Shown here: positions 31,375-43,684 of the stretch, piece after piece
Position numbering within the stretch: position 1 is the first letter of the stretch
How the letters are laid out: each line of letters begins with the position of its first letter
From: Cytauxzoon felis
Lineage: Eukaryota > Apicomplexa > Aconoidasida > Piroplasmida > Theileriidae
Direction: 5' to 3'
NCBI GenBank assembly: GCA_020283715.1
Contig: JAIQCW010000185.1
Location: forward strand, 1-64,000
Length of the DNA: 64,000 nt
The notes under the pieces: generated by a model
Told to the model about the DNA's origin: nothing
What the model saw: only the letters and a program-made list of their open reading frames with translations
Database searches by the model: none
Position numbers and translations under genes: made by a program

Positions 31375-34300
31375 ATGACTTCATCTATGCGCTTAGCGTA
31401 TCAAACGCTAACAGAATCATCTGAAGGTAATTTTATACTCTATGGTAATTTTATAACACCGGAATCTAAAGATATATTAATTATTAAAGATAGAGAATTA
31501 TTATTATATAAATTTATAAATGATAATAATAATAATAATACAATTAGAGATTCTAATATACAATTCGTATGTAAAGTATCCTTCTTTGGATCACCTACCA
31601 ATGCTAAAATATTAAAAAATTTTGTAGCTCATGAATATATCTCTGGAGATTCACTTAGCCATACCAATAAATCCTCATACTATCCTAAAGACAAATCTAT
31701 ATCAATCATTGAAAAACAAATACATAATGAAACAAAAAAAACAATAAAAAAAATATACATACAAAAACTACAACCGCAAATACTCATATAGATGTCAACT
31801 CTCCACCTGAGGTCCAATCACTATCTTCTACTGTTCCACTCGGCGTGGAGCCCTCTTCTAATTTGTTATCCCTAAAGGGTGAAGCCACTCCCGGAGATCG
31901 TGGCGATGTTAACCCGGAAGAACAAACATCAAATAGTAAACCCATAAGAACAAAAAAAATATCTACCCGTAAGAACAAAAAAAATCTACCCATAAGAACA
32001 AAAAATGATAACCCGGAAGAACAGACATCCACCGAGGTCCAATCCACGTCTGTTCCTCTTGCAGAGAGCTCTCCACCCGAGGTCCATCCTGCCGTCAGCT
32101 CTTCTAATTACCTATCTCTAAAGAGTAGAGCCACTCCCGGAGATCGTGGCAATAATCCCGTAGCTGATCTCAGGGAAGCGAAGGGAGAGGTAAATAGAGA
32201 AGGCGCCACGCCTAGTGGAATGACGACTAATACTCGACCTCAAATGGAACCCGTAGCTGATCTCAGGGAAGCGGAGGGACAACTAAATAGAGAAGGCTCT
32301 CTGCAAGAGGAAGACAAGGTTGTAACCTCAAGTGGAGAGCTGACGGCGAGTGGAAGAGAGTTGGATTGGACCTCGGTGGATGAATATAAAAATGGGATGA
32401 TAATAACGGATGACATGTTATATTATAATGATATGATATATTGTATTAGTGGTATATTATTAACATTTGAGAATGGTAGAATGATTAGTATATGTTATGA
32501 TAAAGATAAGAATACATTTATTACATTATCTATGCATATATTATCTTATAATGATAATATATATGATACATTATTATGTATTTATGAATGTGATTGGTAT
32601 ATAATGAATGATTATTATGATGATATGATTAGATATGGTATATATTGTAAGAATTATATTATATCATTATGTTATGATAATAAGATATTGAATATATTAA
32701 TATTACAAAGTAAATTTAAATATCCATTAAATATAAATAAATATAAAATGAATTTATTAAATGATATAAATTATAGTGCAAATGGGGTAGAAGAATTAAC
32801 AAATGATAAGAATATAATATTTTATAATTTTTTGAATATAGTACAATATTATAATATAGATATAAATAATAAGATAGGTTTAGATGATAATAGTTATTAT
32901 ATACGTGATATAATATATTTAAATTATAAATTATGTATATTGGGTATATTAATAAGTACAAGACCAGAGAATATATCATTAAATGAATCATTTAATAATA
33001 ATAAAGATATAATAGGTGGTAATAGTTTAATATTTATAAATATAGATGTAAATTTATATAATATAAATATAATATATCGTATAGATTCATTACCATTAAA
33101 TATAATAAAATTAATTAATAATGATTATAATAATAATTTTATATTATATAATAGAGATTTTATAATATGGGGCAATTTATTTAATATAAATATTTATTGG
33201 CAATTTATATCATCATATACAATATTTAATTCTAATATAATAACCCAACAATTGAATGATGACAAGAATAGAAATATATATTTAGAATCGATATCATTAA
33301 ATATAGATTTACAAGATTATATATTAATAAATAATAATAATTATAATGTTTTATTACCAAAAAATAAAGGTAATATATATTTAGGTAAATGTATATATGA
33401 TAATGATAATAATAATTTAATAAATATCCTATGGTTTAATTGTGGTTATATATCATATAATATTAATAATGCTAATATAATTAATATAAATAATAATAAA
33501 ATCACATTAATTACAACAGGTAATGGTACAGAATTATTATTATTATATATTAATATACCAACTGAAATACATTCTTTTATACCCAATATCGATAATTATA
33601 TATATCAAATCAATCTAAATGAAATTCCAATCAACATTAATTTCCAACATACCAATATGCAAAAACAATTCGCACATGTCATACTCAATCTTAAAAATAA
33701 AATACATACACTCGAGGTTACATCCAATCCACCTGAGGTTACAACCACCGTTGGTCTTGCAGACAGCTCTTCTAATTACCTATCTCTAAAGAGTATAGCC
33801 ACTCCCAGAGATCGTGGTGGAAGTATAGTCACTGGACCTCAAGTGGAACCTGGAAGCGATCTACGGGAGCTGGAAGGGGAGCTAAATAGAGAAGCTGTCT
33901 GCAAGACGACCTCAAGTGGAGAAGCCATCACGGCGAGTGGAAAAGAAGGCAGGAATGGACTTCAAGAGGAAGGAACTACATGTGGTAAGGATAAGACTCG
34001 TAAGAGATCAAATAGTAATACTGGTGGTAATAAAAAGAGATCTAAAACTACTAAAGGTAAAAATACTAAAGTTGATGATGGGGATAAAAAACACCATAAT
34101 CCCACAATATTAGATAATAAACCCCATGATGTAGAACTACCCCATGATAATCCCCATAATTCATCAACCGGATCTAATAATACCAACCCAGAAGGACAAA
34201 CCTCGAATGTAGTAGATGTAACCTCAAGTGGACTACCCGAAAGTGATCTACGGGAACTTGAGGGGGAAGTAAATAGAGAAGCCACCACGGCGAGTGGAAA

Positions 34301-37300
34301 GACTTCATGTGGAAAGACATCAGACATTGATATATTATCGGATATGTATATGCCATCATTATGTTATACTATTGATTTGGGTTTGATAAGATATATGTAT
34401 AGAATACGTAATATGGGTATTGTATATGATGCTAAGAATATAAAGTTATATGATTTATGGGATTTTGATTGTAGAGATGATGAAGAAATATGTGATCATA
34501 TCATTAAAATAAGATCTAATAAGAGACGTAGGAAGAAAATTTATATATTACCATATGATAAACAATTAGAAGAATTAGAAAAATTAGATATAAATCGTGG
34601 TAGACAACAAACTATGATTGGTATTTGTAATGATAATCAATTAATTATTATATTAGAAAAAATACCATTACAATTAATAATTAATTTAAAATTAAATTAT
34701 TTTAAATTATATTTTATTTCATTTAATAAATTTATTTTAAATTGTGGGGATAAAAAACACTATAAAATATTAGAAATTAATAATAAATTTAAAATAAATA
34801 ATATTAATTTACAAGAAAATATATTGAAATATTATAAATTTAATAATAATTTTAATATTTATATTACTAATTCTAATATTTACTTCAATCTTTATAATCA
34901 TTTTTATAATCTATCATTATCATTCCTATATAATAATGTCAATAATAAAAAACCCAATACTATACATAATCTAATACCTACAAATGAAACCAATCATAAT
35001 CAACTTTTTTATATTTTGGAGGGTTGTGGGGGTAAAAAACACTATAATACCCCACCTGAGGTTACAACCATCGAGGTCCAATCCAACTCTGTTCCACTCG
35101 GCGTGGAGCCCTCTTCCAATTCACTCCCCGTAAACGGTAATGCCACTCCCAGAGATCGTGGCGAAATTAATAGGATGGGACCTCAAGTGGAATCCGAGAC
35201 GATCTATGGGAGTCGAGGTGAGGTAAATAATGAAGCCACCACGGCGAGTGGAATGAAGTGTAGTACTGGACCTCGAGTGGAACCCGTAGCTGATCTCAGG
35301 GAAGCGAAGGGGGAAGTAAATAGAGAAGCTGACGGCAGGACGAAAAGAGGTGGTAAGACCTCAGGTGGAACAGCGAGTGAAAATGATGACTTCAAGATAA
35401 TATCATGTTACATGTTGGATGATATAGTGGTATTTCATTATATATGTGGTGTATGTTTGGTTTATAGGATAGTATATGATGATCATGTACCTGGATTGAT
35501 ATTTATTAATAGGTTTGATAATATTAAAATTTGTGGTGTATATAATGATGTATTATTAAATTGTATTACTTTATTAGATTATAATAATATATTTAAATGT
35601 ATTAATATTAAAAATGGGGAATGTCTAATTAAATTAAATAATTTATTAAATGTTCCAGAATATTTAAAAGATGGGGTTGATAATGGGGTTAATTATAATA
35701 ATAATTTAGAAGAAATTATATTAATTAAATTAATTAAAATATCCCCATATGATTTAGGCCCTACATTAATTATTATGATTACTGGTAGACCATTATTAAT
35801 ATATAGATGCTATTCAATTAAACCATATATGTTTCAATTATATATACATAAATTCACTATACCCATACCCAGCTCAATCTATACCAATCATAACGGACAA
35901 GTAAAAAATATCAAAATCAAACCAATCACTAATGAATATATCAATCACCCCATAATACATGATACCAGAAAGAAGTTTACTCCACATGAAGTTACAACCT
36001 CGCGTTCTCCTGCAGAGAGCTCTTCCAATTACCTATCTCTAAAGAGTATAGCCACTCCCAGAGATCGTGGTGGAAGTATAGTCACTGGACCTCAAGTGGA
36101 ACCTGAAAGCGATCTACGGGAGCTGGAAGGGGAGCTAAATAGAGAAGCTGTCTGCAAGACGACCTCAAGTGGAGAAGCCACCACGACGAGTGGAAAAGAA
36201 GGCAGGAATGGACTTCAAGAGGAAGGAACTACATGTGGTAAGGATAAGACTCGTAAGAGATCAAATAGTAATACTGGTGGTAATAAAAAGAGATCTAAAA
36301 CTACTAAAGGTAAAAATACTAAAGTTGATGATGGGGATAAAAAACACTATAATGATAATAAACCCCATGATGATCCCCATAATTCATCAACTGGATTAAA
36401 TAATATCAACCCGGAAGAACGTGATATAGTCAATAGACCTCAAGTGGAACCCGTAGCTGATCTCAGGGAAGCGGAGGGGGAGGTAAACAGAAGAGCTGAC
36501 GGCAGGAATGTAACCTCAAGTGGAGAAGGCTCCACGCCTAGTGGGAAGACCTCAGATGGCGGTGGTATATTGATAGATGATATGAATTATGTGACATTGA
36601 CATATCCTTTATGTGAGGTGGTTAATGATGAGGATAGATATGATTTTAATAATCGTTGGAGTGAATTTATACCACCAGTACTTAAATTAACATCGATATG
36701 TAATAGACTTTATATACATGAATATGAAATCGATCATTTATTATTATTAGAAGATGAAGATGATAATAATAAATCCACTACAATACATACACATCATAAT
36801 GTAATACCAAATGAAACAAACAATCATCAACACTCATCCACTACAAATGAAACATATTATGTAGATAGCTCTTCTCCACCTGAGGTTACCTCTACTGTTG
36901 GTCCAACATCTAATCCACTCGGCGTTCCACCCGAGGTCCAATCCAACTCTGATCCACTCGCCGTGGAAGCTTCTTCCAATTACCTATCCCTGAAGGTTAT
37001 AGCCACTCCCGGAGATCGTGGCGAAGTTAGAGGTAATAGGGATGTAACCTCAAGTGGACTACCTGAAAGCGATCTACGGGAGCTGGAAGGGGAAGTAAAT
37101 AGAGAAGGCCGTCTGCAAGACAATGATAGGACCTCAGGTGGTATAGCGAATGGAAGAGTTGGAATGGTTGGTACAAGGGTAGAATTTGTGTATAATATGA
37201 TAGATTACACTGATGATGGTATAAGAAGATTAATATTATTATATACAACAGATAGTAGACTATTATTATGTATACCATCATTATTAGAACAAGATACATA

Positions 37301-40300
37301 TAATTACTCCAAAGAACTTATCAAATCCATCATTCATACACAAAATGATTATAATCATAACTCTCATTCCACTCTTCGTCCTGCAGACAGCTCTCCACCT
37401 GAAGTTACCACCACTGTTCCCACTGCCGTGGAGGCCTCTTCTATTTACCTATCCGTAAACGGTAAAGCCACTCCCAGAGATCGTGGCGATGTCAACCCGG
37501 AGGAACAAAAAGTGTTAACCCGGAAGAACGAAGATAATCAACCCCTAAGAACAGGAAATCTACCCGGAAGAACAAAGAATGTCAACCCGGAAGAACAGAC
37601 TTCCACTGAGGTCCAACACAACTCTCTTCTTCCTGCCGTCAGCTCTTCCAATTCACTCCCCGTAAACGGTAATGCCACTCCCGGAGATCGTGGCGGTGGA
37701 GAGGGTAGTCATTGGACCTCAAGTGGATTACCCGCAGCTGATCTCAGGGAAGCGAAGGGGGAAGTAAATAGAAGAGGCACCACGTCTAGTGGAAGGACCT
37801 CAGGTGGTGAAGACAATGATGTATCTTTGGTGGATGATATATATTGTAATGAGTATTATACAAAGATGTTAAATAATGATGATAAGAGTATGAGTATAGA
37901 ATTGAATTGTTTAAGTATAGATGATGGTAATAGATTAATATATGAGAGTGATATGATAAATAGGGTATATGATTTTGAATTAATAAAAGCTAAATTGATA
38001 TCGGTATCAAATAGAGAATATTATTTAATAAATGATGAGATAATACCAAATATAGAATATGTATTATTAAATATAAATGAGAATAAATATAATAATATAT
38101 ATTATGGTAAATTAATATCAATAGCTATAAAAATGCCTATTGATTGTAAAAAACAATTATTAAATATATTAAATGATAGAATAAATTTACAATTTAAACA
38201 TTTAAATACAGAATTATTATTAAATGATTATAAAATTTCTGATAAAATTGAAATTAATAAACAAATTGAAATATTATTACAAACATTAAATATAATTAAT
38301 AATAATAATTTATTAAATTATAATATTAATGAATTTAAAGATTTTATATTATTATTTCATATATCTAATCTTAATTATTGGTATTTTGAATTTGAAATGG
38401 AACCATTTGAACCTATATTATCAATGTCATTTGGTATCATCGATAATATCGAATATCTACTCGTAGGTACATGTACTAATCTAGGTGAAAATGTTGAAGC
38501 TAGAGGTTTCATATATATACTCAATTTCTATAGCACATGTACACTACCCAATACATTACCACATCCAATCATCACACATCCACTAATATATAATAATCCA
38601 CTCGATGTCCAATCCACATCTGTTCCCACTGCCGTGGAGGCTTCTTCTAATTATCAATCCGTAAACGGTAATGCCACTCCCGGAGATCGTGGCGATGTCA
38701 ACCCGGAAGAACAAAGAATGTTAACCCGGAAGAACGAAGATAATCAACCCGGAAGAACAAAGAATGTTAACCCGGAAGAACGTGATCCTAAAGATGATCT
38801 AACCTCAAGTGGATTACCCGAAAGTGATCTACGGGAACTTGAGGGGGAAGTAAAAGGAAGAGCTGACGGCAGGAATGTAACCTCAGGTAGAACTGGTGTA
38901 GGTGGTGATGTAACCTCGAGTGGATTATCTAAGGAGTTAAGATTTGACATGATATATCGTAGTGGTAGATGTAAGCGTATGAGTGTGTATACAAAGAGGA
39001 TATTTTCGGGTCCGATAACATATATAACATCATTGAGTAGTGATTATGATATGTTATTTAGGGCAAATTTTGATTTTAAAAATGATTTAGAATCATTAAA
39101 AGATACTACAATAGAAAAAACTAATCATAATAAAAAATGGGCACTTAGTCATTTTATGCCAAATTCTAATCATTTTGTACATTCTGTTGGATCATCAATA
39201 TTTGTACATGAAATCACCGATAAACAATTCATTAGAGGTGCATTCACAGAAATACCAATCTGTGTCTCTAACGCATGCGTCTTCAATAAATTCATCATCG
39301 CAGGTGATATCAATAAAGGAATCTCATTCTTCATGTATGTTTATAATACTCCAATCCACTCCACCTGAGGTCCAATCTACTACACCTTCCTTTCCACTCG
39401 GCGTGGAGCCTTCTTCCAATTACCTATCTCTAAAGAGTAAAGCCACTCCCGGAGATCGTGGCGAAATATCCGAGACGATCTATGGGAGTCGAGGTGAGGT
39501 AAATAGAGAAGCTGACGGCAGGAAAGACCTCAGGTGGAAAGGCCTCCACGGCGAGTGGAAGACCTCAATTGGATGTGTATGATATATAAAATATAGGTAT
39601 TGTCATGATGCTACAAGTGATTCAAGGAATATATGTAAGATAGCGAGTACATCACCTAGGGCTGATTTATCAGTTGTTGCTTGTGCACCATTGGTGAATA
39701 AGGAGAATATTGGTATATTATGTAGTGATTTTAATGGTAATTTGATATTATTTTCTAATGTTAAGGATGAAAAGAATAGTAGGGATGTAAGTATTTATAT
39801 AAATTTTTTTATGTATAGATTATAATATTTTTTTTATAGACATTATATGTTGATGCTATTGTTAGATTAGAGAATAAAATTATACAATTTGTTAGAAGAG
39901 AAATGGATTATAATAAAATTGGTCAACCAGTTTGTATGGTAAATTTATATTATCATAAATTTTAATAATTAATATTACAGCTTGGTTGGACAAGAAGTGG
40001 TGGTATTATAAAAATATTTATGCCAGATTCTAAAAAATTTTTATTATTTAAATTAATACAAAATGCATTAGAAAATATTATTGATTTTAAATTTGGTATC
40101 ACACAACAAACATTTTCTGTACCAATTTTATCACCACAAATGAAACAAACACAATTAATATGGCCTAAAGATGATCATATTTTATTATTAGATATATTAA
40201 TGTGTGTTTTTTTTATATATATAATATAATAATTTTATTATATTTAGGAAATTACCATTCCTATCTAATGATAAATTAAATAAAGTACTTGAAAAAATTG

Positions 40301-40383
40301 GAGCTGATGATTATATCAATACAGTAAGTTTATATAAATCAATTCAATATATTATAACATACAGTATGATCTATTCACATTAA
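31375..40383 (+). CDS. CPSF1: CPSF1 / CPSF-A mRNA cleavage and polyadenylation factor
   Basis: Scaffold subunit of the nuclear mRNA 3'-end processing complex. Exons 31375-39334, 39597-39786, 39840-39938, 39981-40201 and 40248-40383 fit in phase. The N-terminus (ILIIKDRELLLYKF) suits the MMS1/CPSF_A beta-propeller. The C-terminus carries the CPSF_A signature: GILCSDFNGNLILF, GGIIKIFMPDSKKFLLFKLI, QNALENIIDF, and KLPFLSNDKLNKVLEKIGAD. One frame break near the A8 runs at about 31732-31752 separates residues 1-138 from the rest; the second frame opens at once, so a base-call error is likely. Seven MHE blocks lie in frame inside the giant exon (about 1000 extra residues) and an eighth lies in intron 1. 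The native length without them would still be large and Asn-rich. Confidence 0.86.
31800..32383. repeat. In-frame MHE block 1 in CPSF1
   Basis: Two F units, two G units, and between them a minisatellite of AACCCGGAAGAAC and CCCATAAGAACAAAA type (NPEEQT, RTKKISTRKN). Sense order F, F, G, G. Confidence 0.85.
33712..34317. repeat. In-frame MHE block 2 in CPSF1 with Lys-rich module
   Basis: F, then H-type (PGSDLRELEGELN), then a 250-bp non-MHE module encoding a basic KTRKRSNSNTGGNKKR stretch, then an H unit ([13 protein letters not shown]). The basic module recurs in block 4. Confidence 0.85.
35050..35383. repeat. In-frame MHE block 3 in CPSF1
   Basis: F (stem CCGTAAACGG), I (SETIYGSRGEVN), G (PVADLREAKGEVN), with tag GCTGACGGCAGG. 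Confidence 0.85.
35980..36561. repeat. In-frame MHE block 4 in CPSF1 with Lys-rich module
   Basis: Near-duplicate of block 2: F, H, the same basic module, then G (PVADLREAEGEVN) with tag GCTGACGGCAGG. Confidence 0.85.
36865..37158. repeat. In-frame MHE block 5 in CPSF1
   Basis: F with a shortened stem (CCCTGAAGGTTA) then H ([13 protein letters not shown]) and tag GGCCGTCTGCAAG. Confidence 0.85.
37365..37806. repeat. In-frame MHE block 6 in CPSF1
   Basis: F (stem CCGTAAACGG), the AACCCGGAAGAAC minisatellite (about 37495-37600), a second F, then G and tag CACCACGTCTAGTGG. Confidence 0.85.
38598..38924. repeat. In-frame MHE block 7 in CPSF1
   Basis: F (stem CCGTAAACGG), four AACCCGGAAGAAC copies, then H (PESDLRELEGEV) with tag GCTGACGGCAGG. 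Confidence 0.85.
39355..39574. repeat. MHE block in CPSF1 intron 1
   Basis: F (stem CTCTAAAGAG), then I (CCGAGACGATCTATGGGAG), tag GCTGACGGCAGG. Sense order F then I. Lies between a GTATGT donor and a TATAG acceptor. Confidence 0.86.
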
Positions 40384-41132
40384 TGAATACTAATCTATTC
40401 TCACTCTAATTTAATCTAATTCTCCAACATTTATTCTATTAATGTTATTCCAATATTATCAGTTATAAGGTAAATGCTCCACCTGTGGTCCATCCTGCCG
40501 TCAGCTCTTCTAATTACCTATCTCTAAAGAGTAAAGCCACTCCCAGAGATCGTGGCGGAAGTGAAGTGATTTCCCTTCAGTTCACATATATCAGCTATGA
40601 ATATTTCAATTTATTTATATCACCTTATTTTTATATACCCTCTATTATGGGGTGATTGCCCCATAGTCCAAATTCATATAGTAATTTATTATACTTCCAG
40701 TAATTTATAATGAATATTAATACAATTGAAGGATGATATATAGTTGTATGATGATATACAAGTATTAATATAAATAATTATTACAATATATATACTATAT
40801 AACTATTAATATGATATGAAGTATACTAGTAACTATATTATACTAATAAAAATACTAATTATATATACTTTTATAAATTATTATAATATTATACGAAGAT
40901 TGTAAATGATTGAGGGAAGATATTTATTACAATAATTTAGATATTATTAGAGGATTGGACCTCAAGTAGAATACCTGGAAGCGATCTATGGGAGCTGGAA
41001 GGGGAAGTAAATAGAAGAAGCTGACGGCAGGATTAGACCTCAAGTGGAAAAGAGGATATTGGATGATAAGATGAAGGAAATGACTTCGAATAATAGAGTA
41101 TATATATAGTATATTGAATGAGATTAGTATTT
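40384..41132. other. Convergent intergenic region CPSF1 / eRF1
   Basis: Holds the 3' flanks of both genes and one MHE block with cargo-2 (40478-41049). No other feature seen. Confidence 0.5.
40478..41049. repeat. MHE block with cargo-2, intergenic
   Basis: Left unit tag CCTGCCGTCAGC with full tail F. Cargo-2 forward at about 40630-40930 with the ATGGGGTGATTGCCCCAT hairpin. Right unit tail H and tag GCTGACGGCAGG. Confidence 0.84.
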
Positions 41133-42890
41133 TTAGATAAAGTCATCATTATCGGTATTATAATCTTCTTCATAATCGTTCATATCGAGTTTATATCTTA
41201 GAATACCACCGATACCACCGAATCCTGAGCAGAATTGTGAACCTTCTTGTGATTTATTAGTAATAAAATCTAAAGTTGTACCATATTTTTGATAATTATT
41301 GATAAGCCATTCAGTTAATAAAATTTTATCAACAACATCTAAATCTGCATTAGTATTTGGATCTTTAAATAAAGATTCATCTCTTTCTTGTTCAGCAGTT
41401 AATAATAATACTGAAGTTTCACCAGTAATATTATTTTTAACAGTTGTTCTAATTATATCTAATGATTCATATATTATTAAAATTTCAATCATTCCACCAT
41501 CAAGTGCATTTATTGTATCATTAACACCATATACATATTTTCCTGTATCATGTGCAACTTCATCAAAAAATCTTTTTATTAATTTCTTTTCATGTATAAA
41601 TTTAACATTTTGTAAACATTCTGATGATAATTCTATAGCTTGTTGAAAACCATTCTCACCACCATATGATACATCAACTATTTTTATTACTTTAGATAAT
41701 AATCTTGGATCAAACATATCAGAATTATGTAAATCATTTTTAAAATCAGCATTACCAGCTAATATTAATCCACTTATATTCGGTTTATCATTAGTTATAA
41801 ACATTAATACAGCATTCTCAGCAACCTTTCTTATATAATTATGACGCTTCTCCATACGTAAACGAGCAAATCTTAATGCCGATTGACCACCCCTACCATG
41901 CTTCTTTGGCAAATCTACCGTAAAACTATGCAATATCTATAATATTTTTATATTACGAAGTTAATACTCCACTCGAGGTCCAATCATACTCTTCTTCCCG
42001 CTCGCCATTCCACCCGAGGTCCAATCCAATTCTCCTTCTCTTGCAGAGAGCTCCTCCAATTACCTATCTCTAAAGAGTAAAGCCACTCCCAGAGATCGTG
42101 GCGGAGGTGAAAGTAGTGATGGAATGAAGTCTAGTACTGGACCTCAAGTGGAACCCGAGAGCGATCCACGGGAGCTTGAGGGGGAGGTAAATAGAGAAGG
42201 CCACCACGGCGAGTGGAAGGAGAGTGGGATTGGACCTCGAGTGGAGTGGATTGTTTCATTACAATGTAGTTAAACAAACCTCTTTGGTTGATCCTTGGAT
42301 TGTACCATAGAGTGCTCCATTACCGTCCATAATGATGAAACCGAATTTTTCATCACTTTCTAATAATTCATGTAATGCCTGTAATTTATATAATTTAGAT
42401 TTTATGAGTAATGGTAATTAACCTCTACGTGAAATTTGTTATCGCATAAATACAGAGATGTATTTATGGGTTTAAATGGTTCAAAATCTATTGATACTTT
42501 CTTTTCTTTACCATCATCAGTAATTACAGTACCACAGTATACAACAAGACCATTTGGAGGTGTAGTCCGATATAATTTAAGTCCTATGATATATCATTGT
42601 ATATAATTTCTATAAAAATACATACTCTGCTGTGTAGATGTAATAGCAGATAGTACAGATAAGCGATTAACTCTTGATTTAATATTAGATGCTGTACCAA
42701 ATTCATCAGCTAGTAGTTTAGCTATACGTGCAATTTCATCTTTAGGTCTTATAATTAAACTAATCATACTAGTACCATTCCTATAATATATATAAAATAT
42801 ATAATTAAATTATTACCCTCTAGCTGATTCAAGCCTCTGTATTAGCTTTTTAATCTTCCATTGCTCTATATTTTGGTCAACAACTTCCAT
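41133..42890 (-). CDS. ETF1: Translation release factor eRF1
   Basis: Recognises all three stop codons and triggers peptide release in the cytosol. Exons 42890-42817, 42780-42626, 42583-42423, 42378-42280 and 41936-41133 join in phase to 430 aa (human 437). Key motifs are intact: NIKS at residues 57-60 and YLCDNKF for stop-codon reading, GRGGQS with the catalytic GGQ at 179-181, and the C-terminal domain ([18 protein letters not shown]) that binds eRF3, with an acidic tail. Intron 4 (41937-42279) contains an MHE block in antisense orientation. Confidence 0.97.
41968..42247. repeat. MHE block in eRF1 intron 4
   Basis: Left tags CCCGCTCGCCATT and CTTGCAGAGAGC with tail F; right tail H variant (CCCGAGAGCGATCCACGGGAG) with tag GGCCACCACGGCGAGTGG. 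Antisense to the host. Confidence 0.87.
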
Positions 42891-43289
42891 TATGATTAAT
42901 ATATTAGAGTCGTAATTAATACAAAATTTACTAGTTTAATACTAACAATTAATTAGACATAGGTACACAAAATTAACAACTTTAATGAGATTTATATAAA
43001 TTACTAAAAATTATTAGAATATAATGGGTAATTTACAACATTGTTTATGATATATCATGGTGCCACCATTATGTACATTATAAAGACAGTTTTATCAGAA
43101 AAATAAAAAGATTAGATATAAATATATGTTTTAATATAATAATTGTAGATGATAATTAAATTAAATTAATATATATTTAAAGTTAAAATTTTGGAATAGC
43201 TATGTTTTGCTTCTTGAAGTTGGATTAATTTTATTTTTGGTTGATTTATATATGATATTATATTATATAATGGATGGATTGATTATATA
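42891..43289. other. Divergent intergenic region eRF1 / Pam16
   Basis: About 400 bp of AT-rich DNA holding both promoters. No repeat block or ORF seen. Confidence 0.5.
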
Positions 43290-43643
43290 ATGTTACCAAT
43301 TAGGCCATTGGCACGTGTATTGACCCAAGTTTTTTGGGTAGCAGGTGGAAGTATAATAAGGGCTACATATAAGGCTTATAAAGAGACTGTTACTAATACT
43401 CATGGTCCTGTTGGATCATATTTTAGACAGATGTCACCTGAAGAGGCTGCTAAAATTCTTGGTTTTGTATCGCATAGGGGTTTAACACAATCACAGATAA
43501 TTGAAGCTCATAATAGGCTTGTATCTATTAATTCTGCATCAAAAAATTTTGCTGGTTCACCTTATTTAGTTGAACGTATTGATGTAGCTAAATATATATT
43601 AACTATTAATATGAAGGATAATAATCATAATGGAAGTTTTTGA
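43290..43643 (+). CDS. PAM16: Mitochondrial import motor subunit Pam16/Tim16
   Basis: J-like protein that docks the J protein Pam18 at the inner-membrane TIM23 import motor and restrains it. Single exon, 117 aa, the usual Pam16 length. The start LARVLTQVFWVAGGSIIRATYKAYKE matches the conserved N-terminal helix. MSPEEAAKILGF and LTQSQIIEAHNRLVSINS form the J-like fold, which lacks the HPD motif as expected. GSPYLVERIDVAKYIL closes it. Its motor partner, mitochondrial HSP70, is encoded about 4 kb downstream. Only 41 nt separate its stop from the next ATG. Confidence 0.92.
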   Translation: MLPIRPLARVLTQVFWVAGGSIIRATYKAYKETVTNTHGPVGSYFRQMSPEEAAKILGFVSHRGLTQSQIIEAHNRLVSINSASKNFAGSPYLVERIDVAKYILTINMKDNNHNGSF

Positions 43644-43684
43644 ATATAAATGTATATAAAGATGTAAATTCATTTAATACCATC

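Noticed and set aside
33962..34327. Minus-strand open frame in CPSF1
   Set aside because: Open only because MHE modules lack stops on both strands; no family resemblance.
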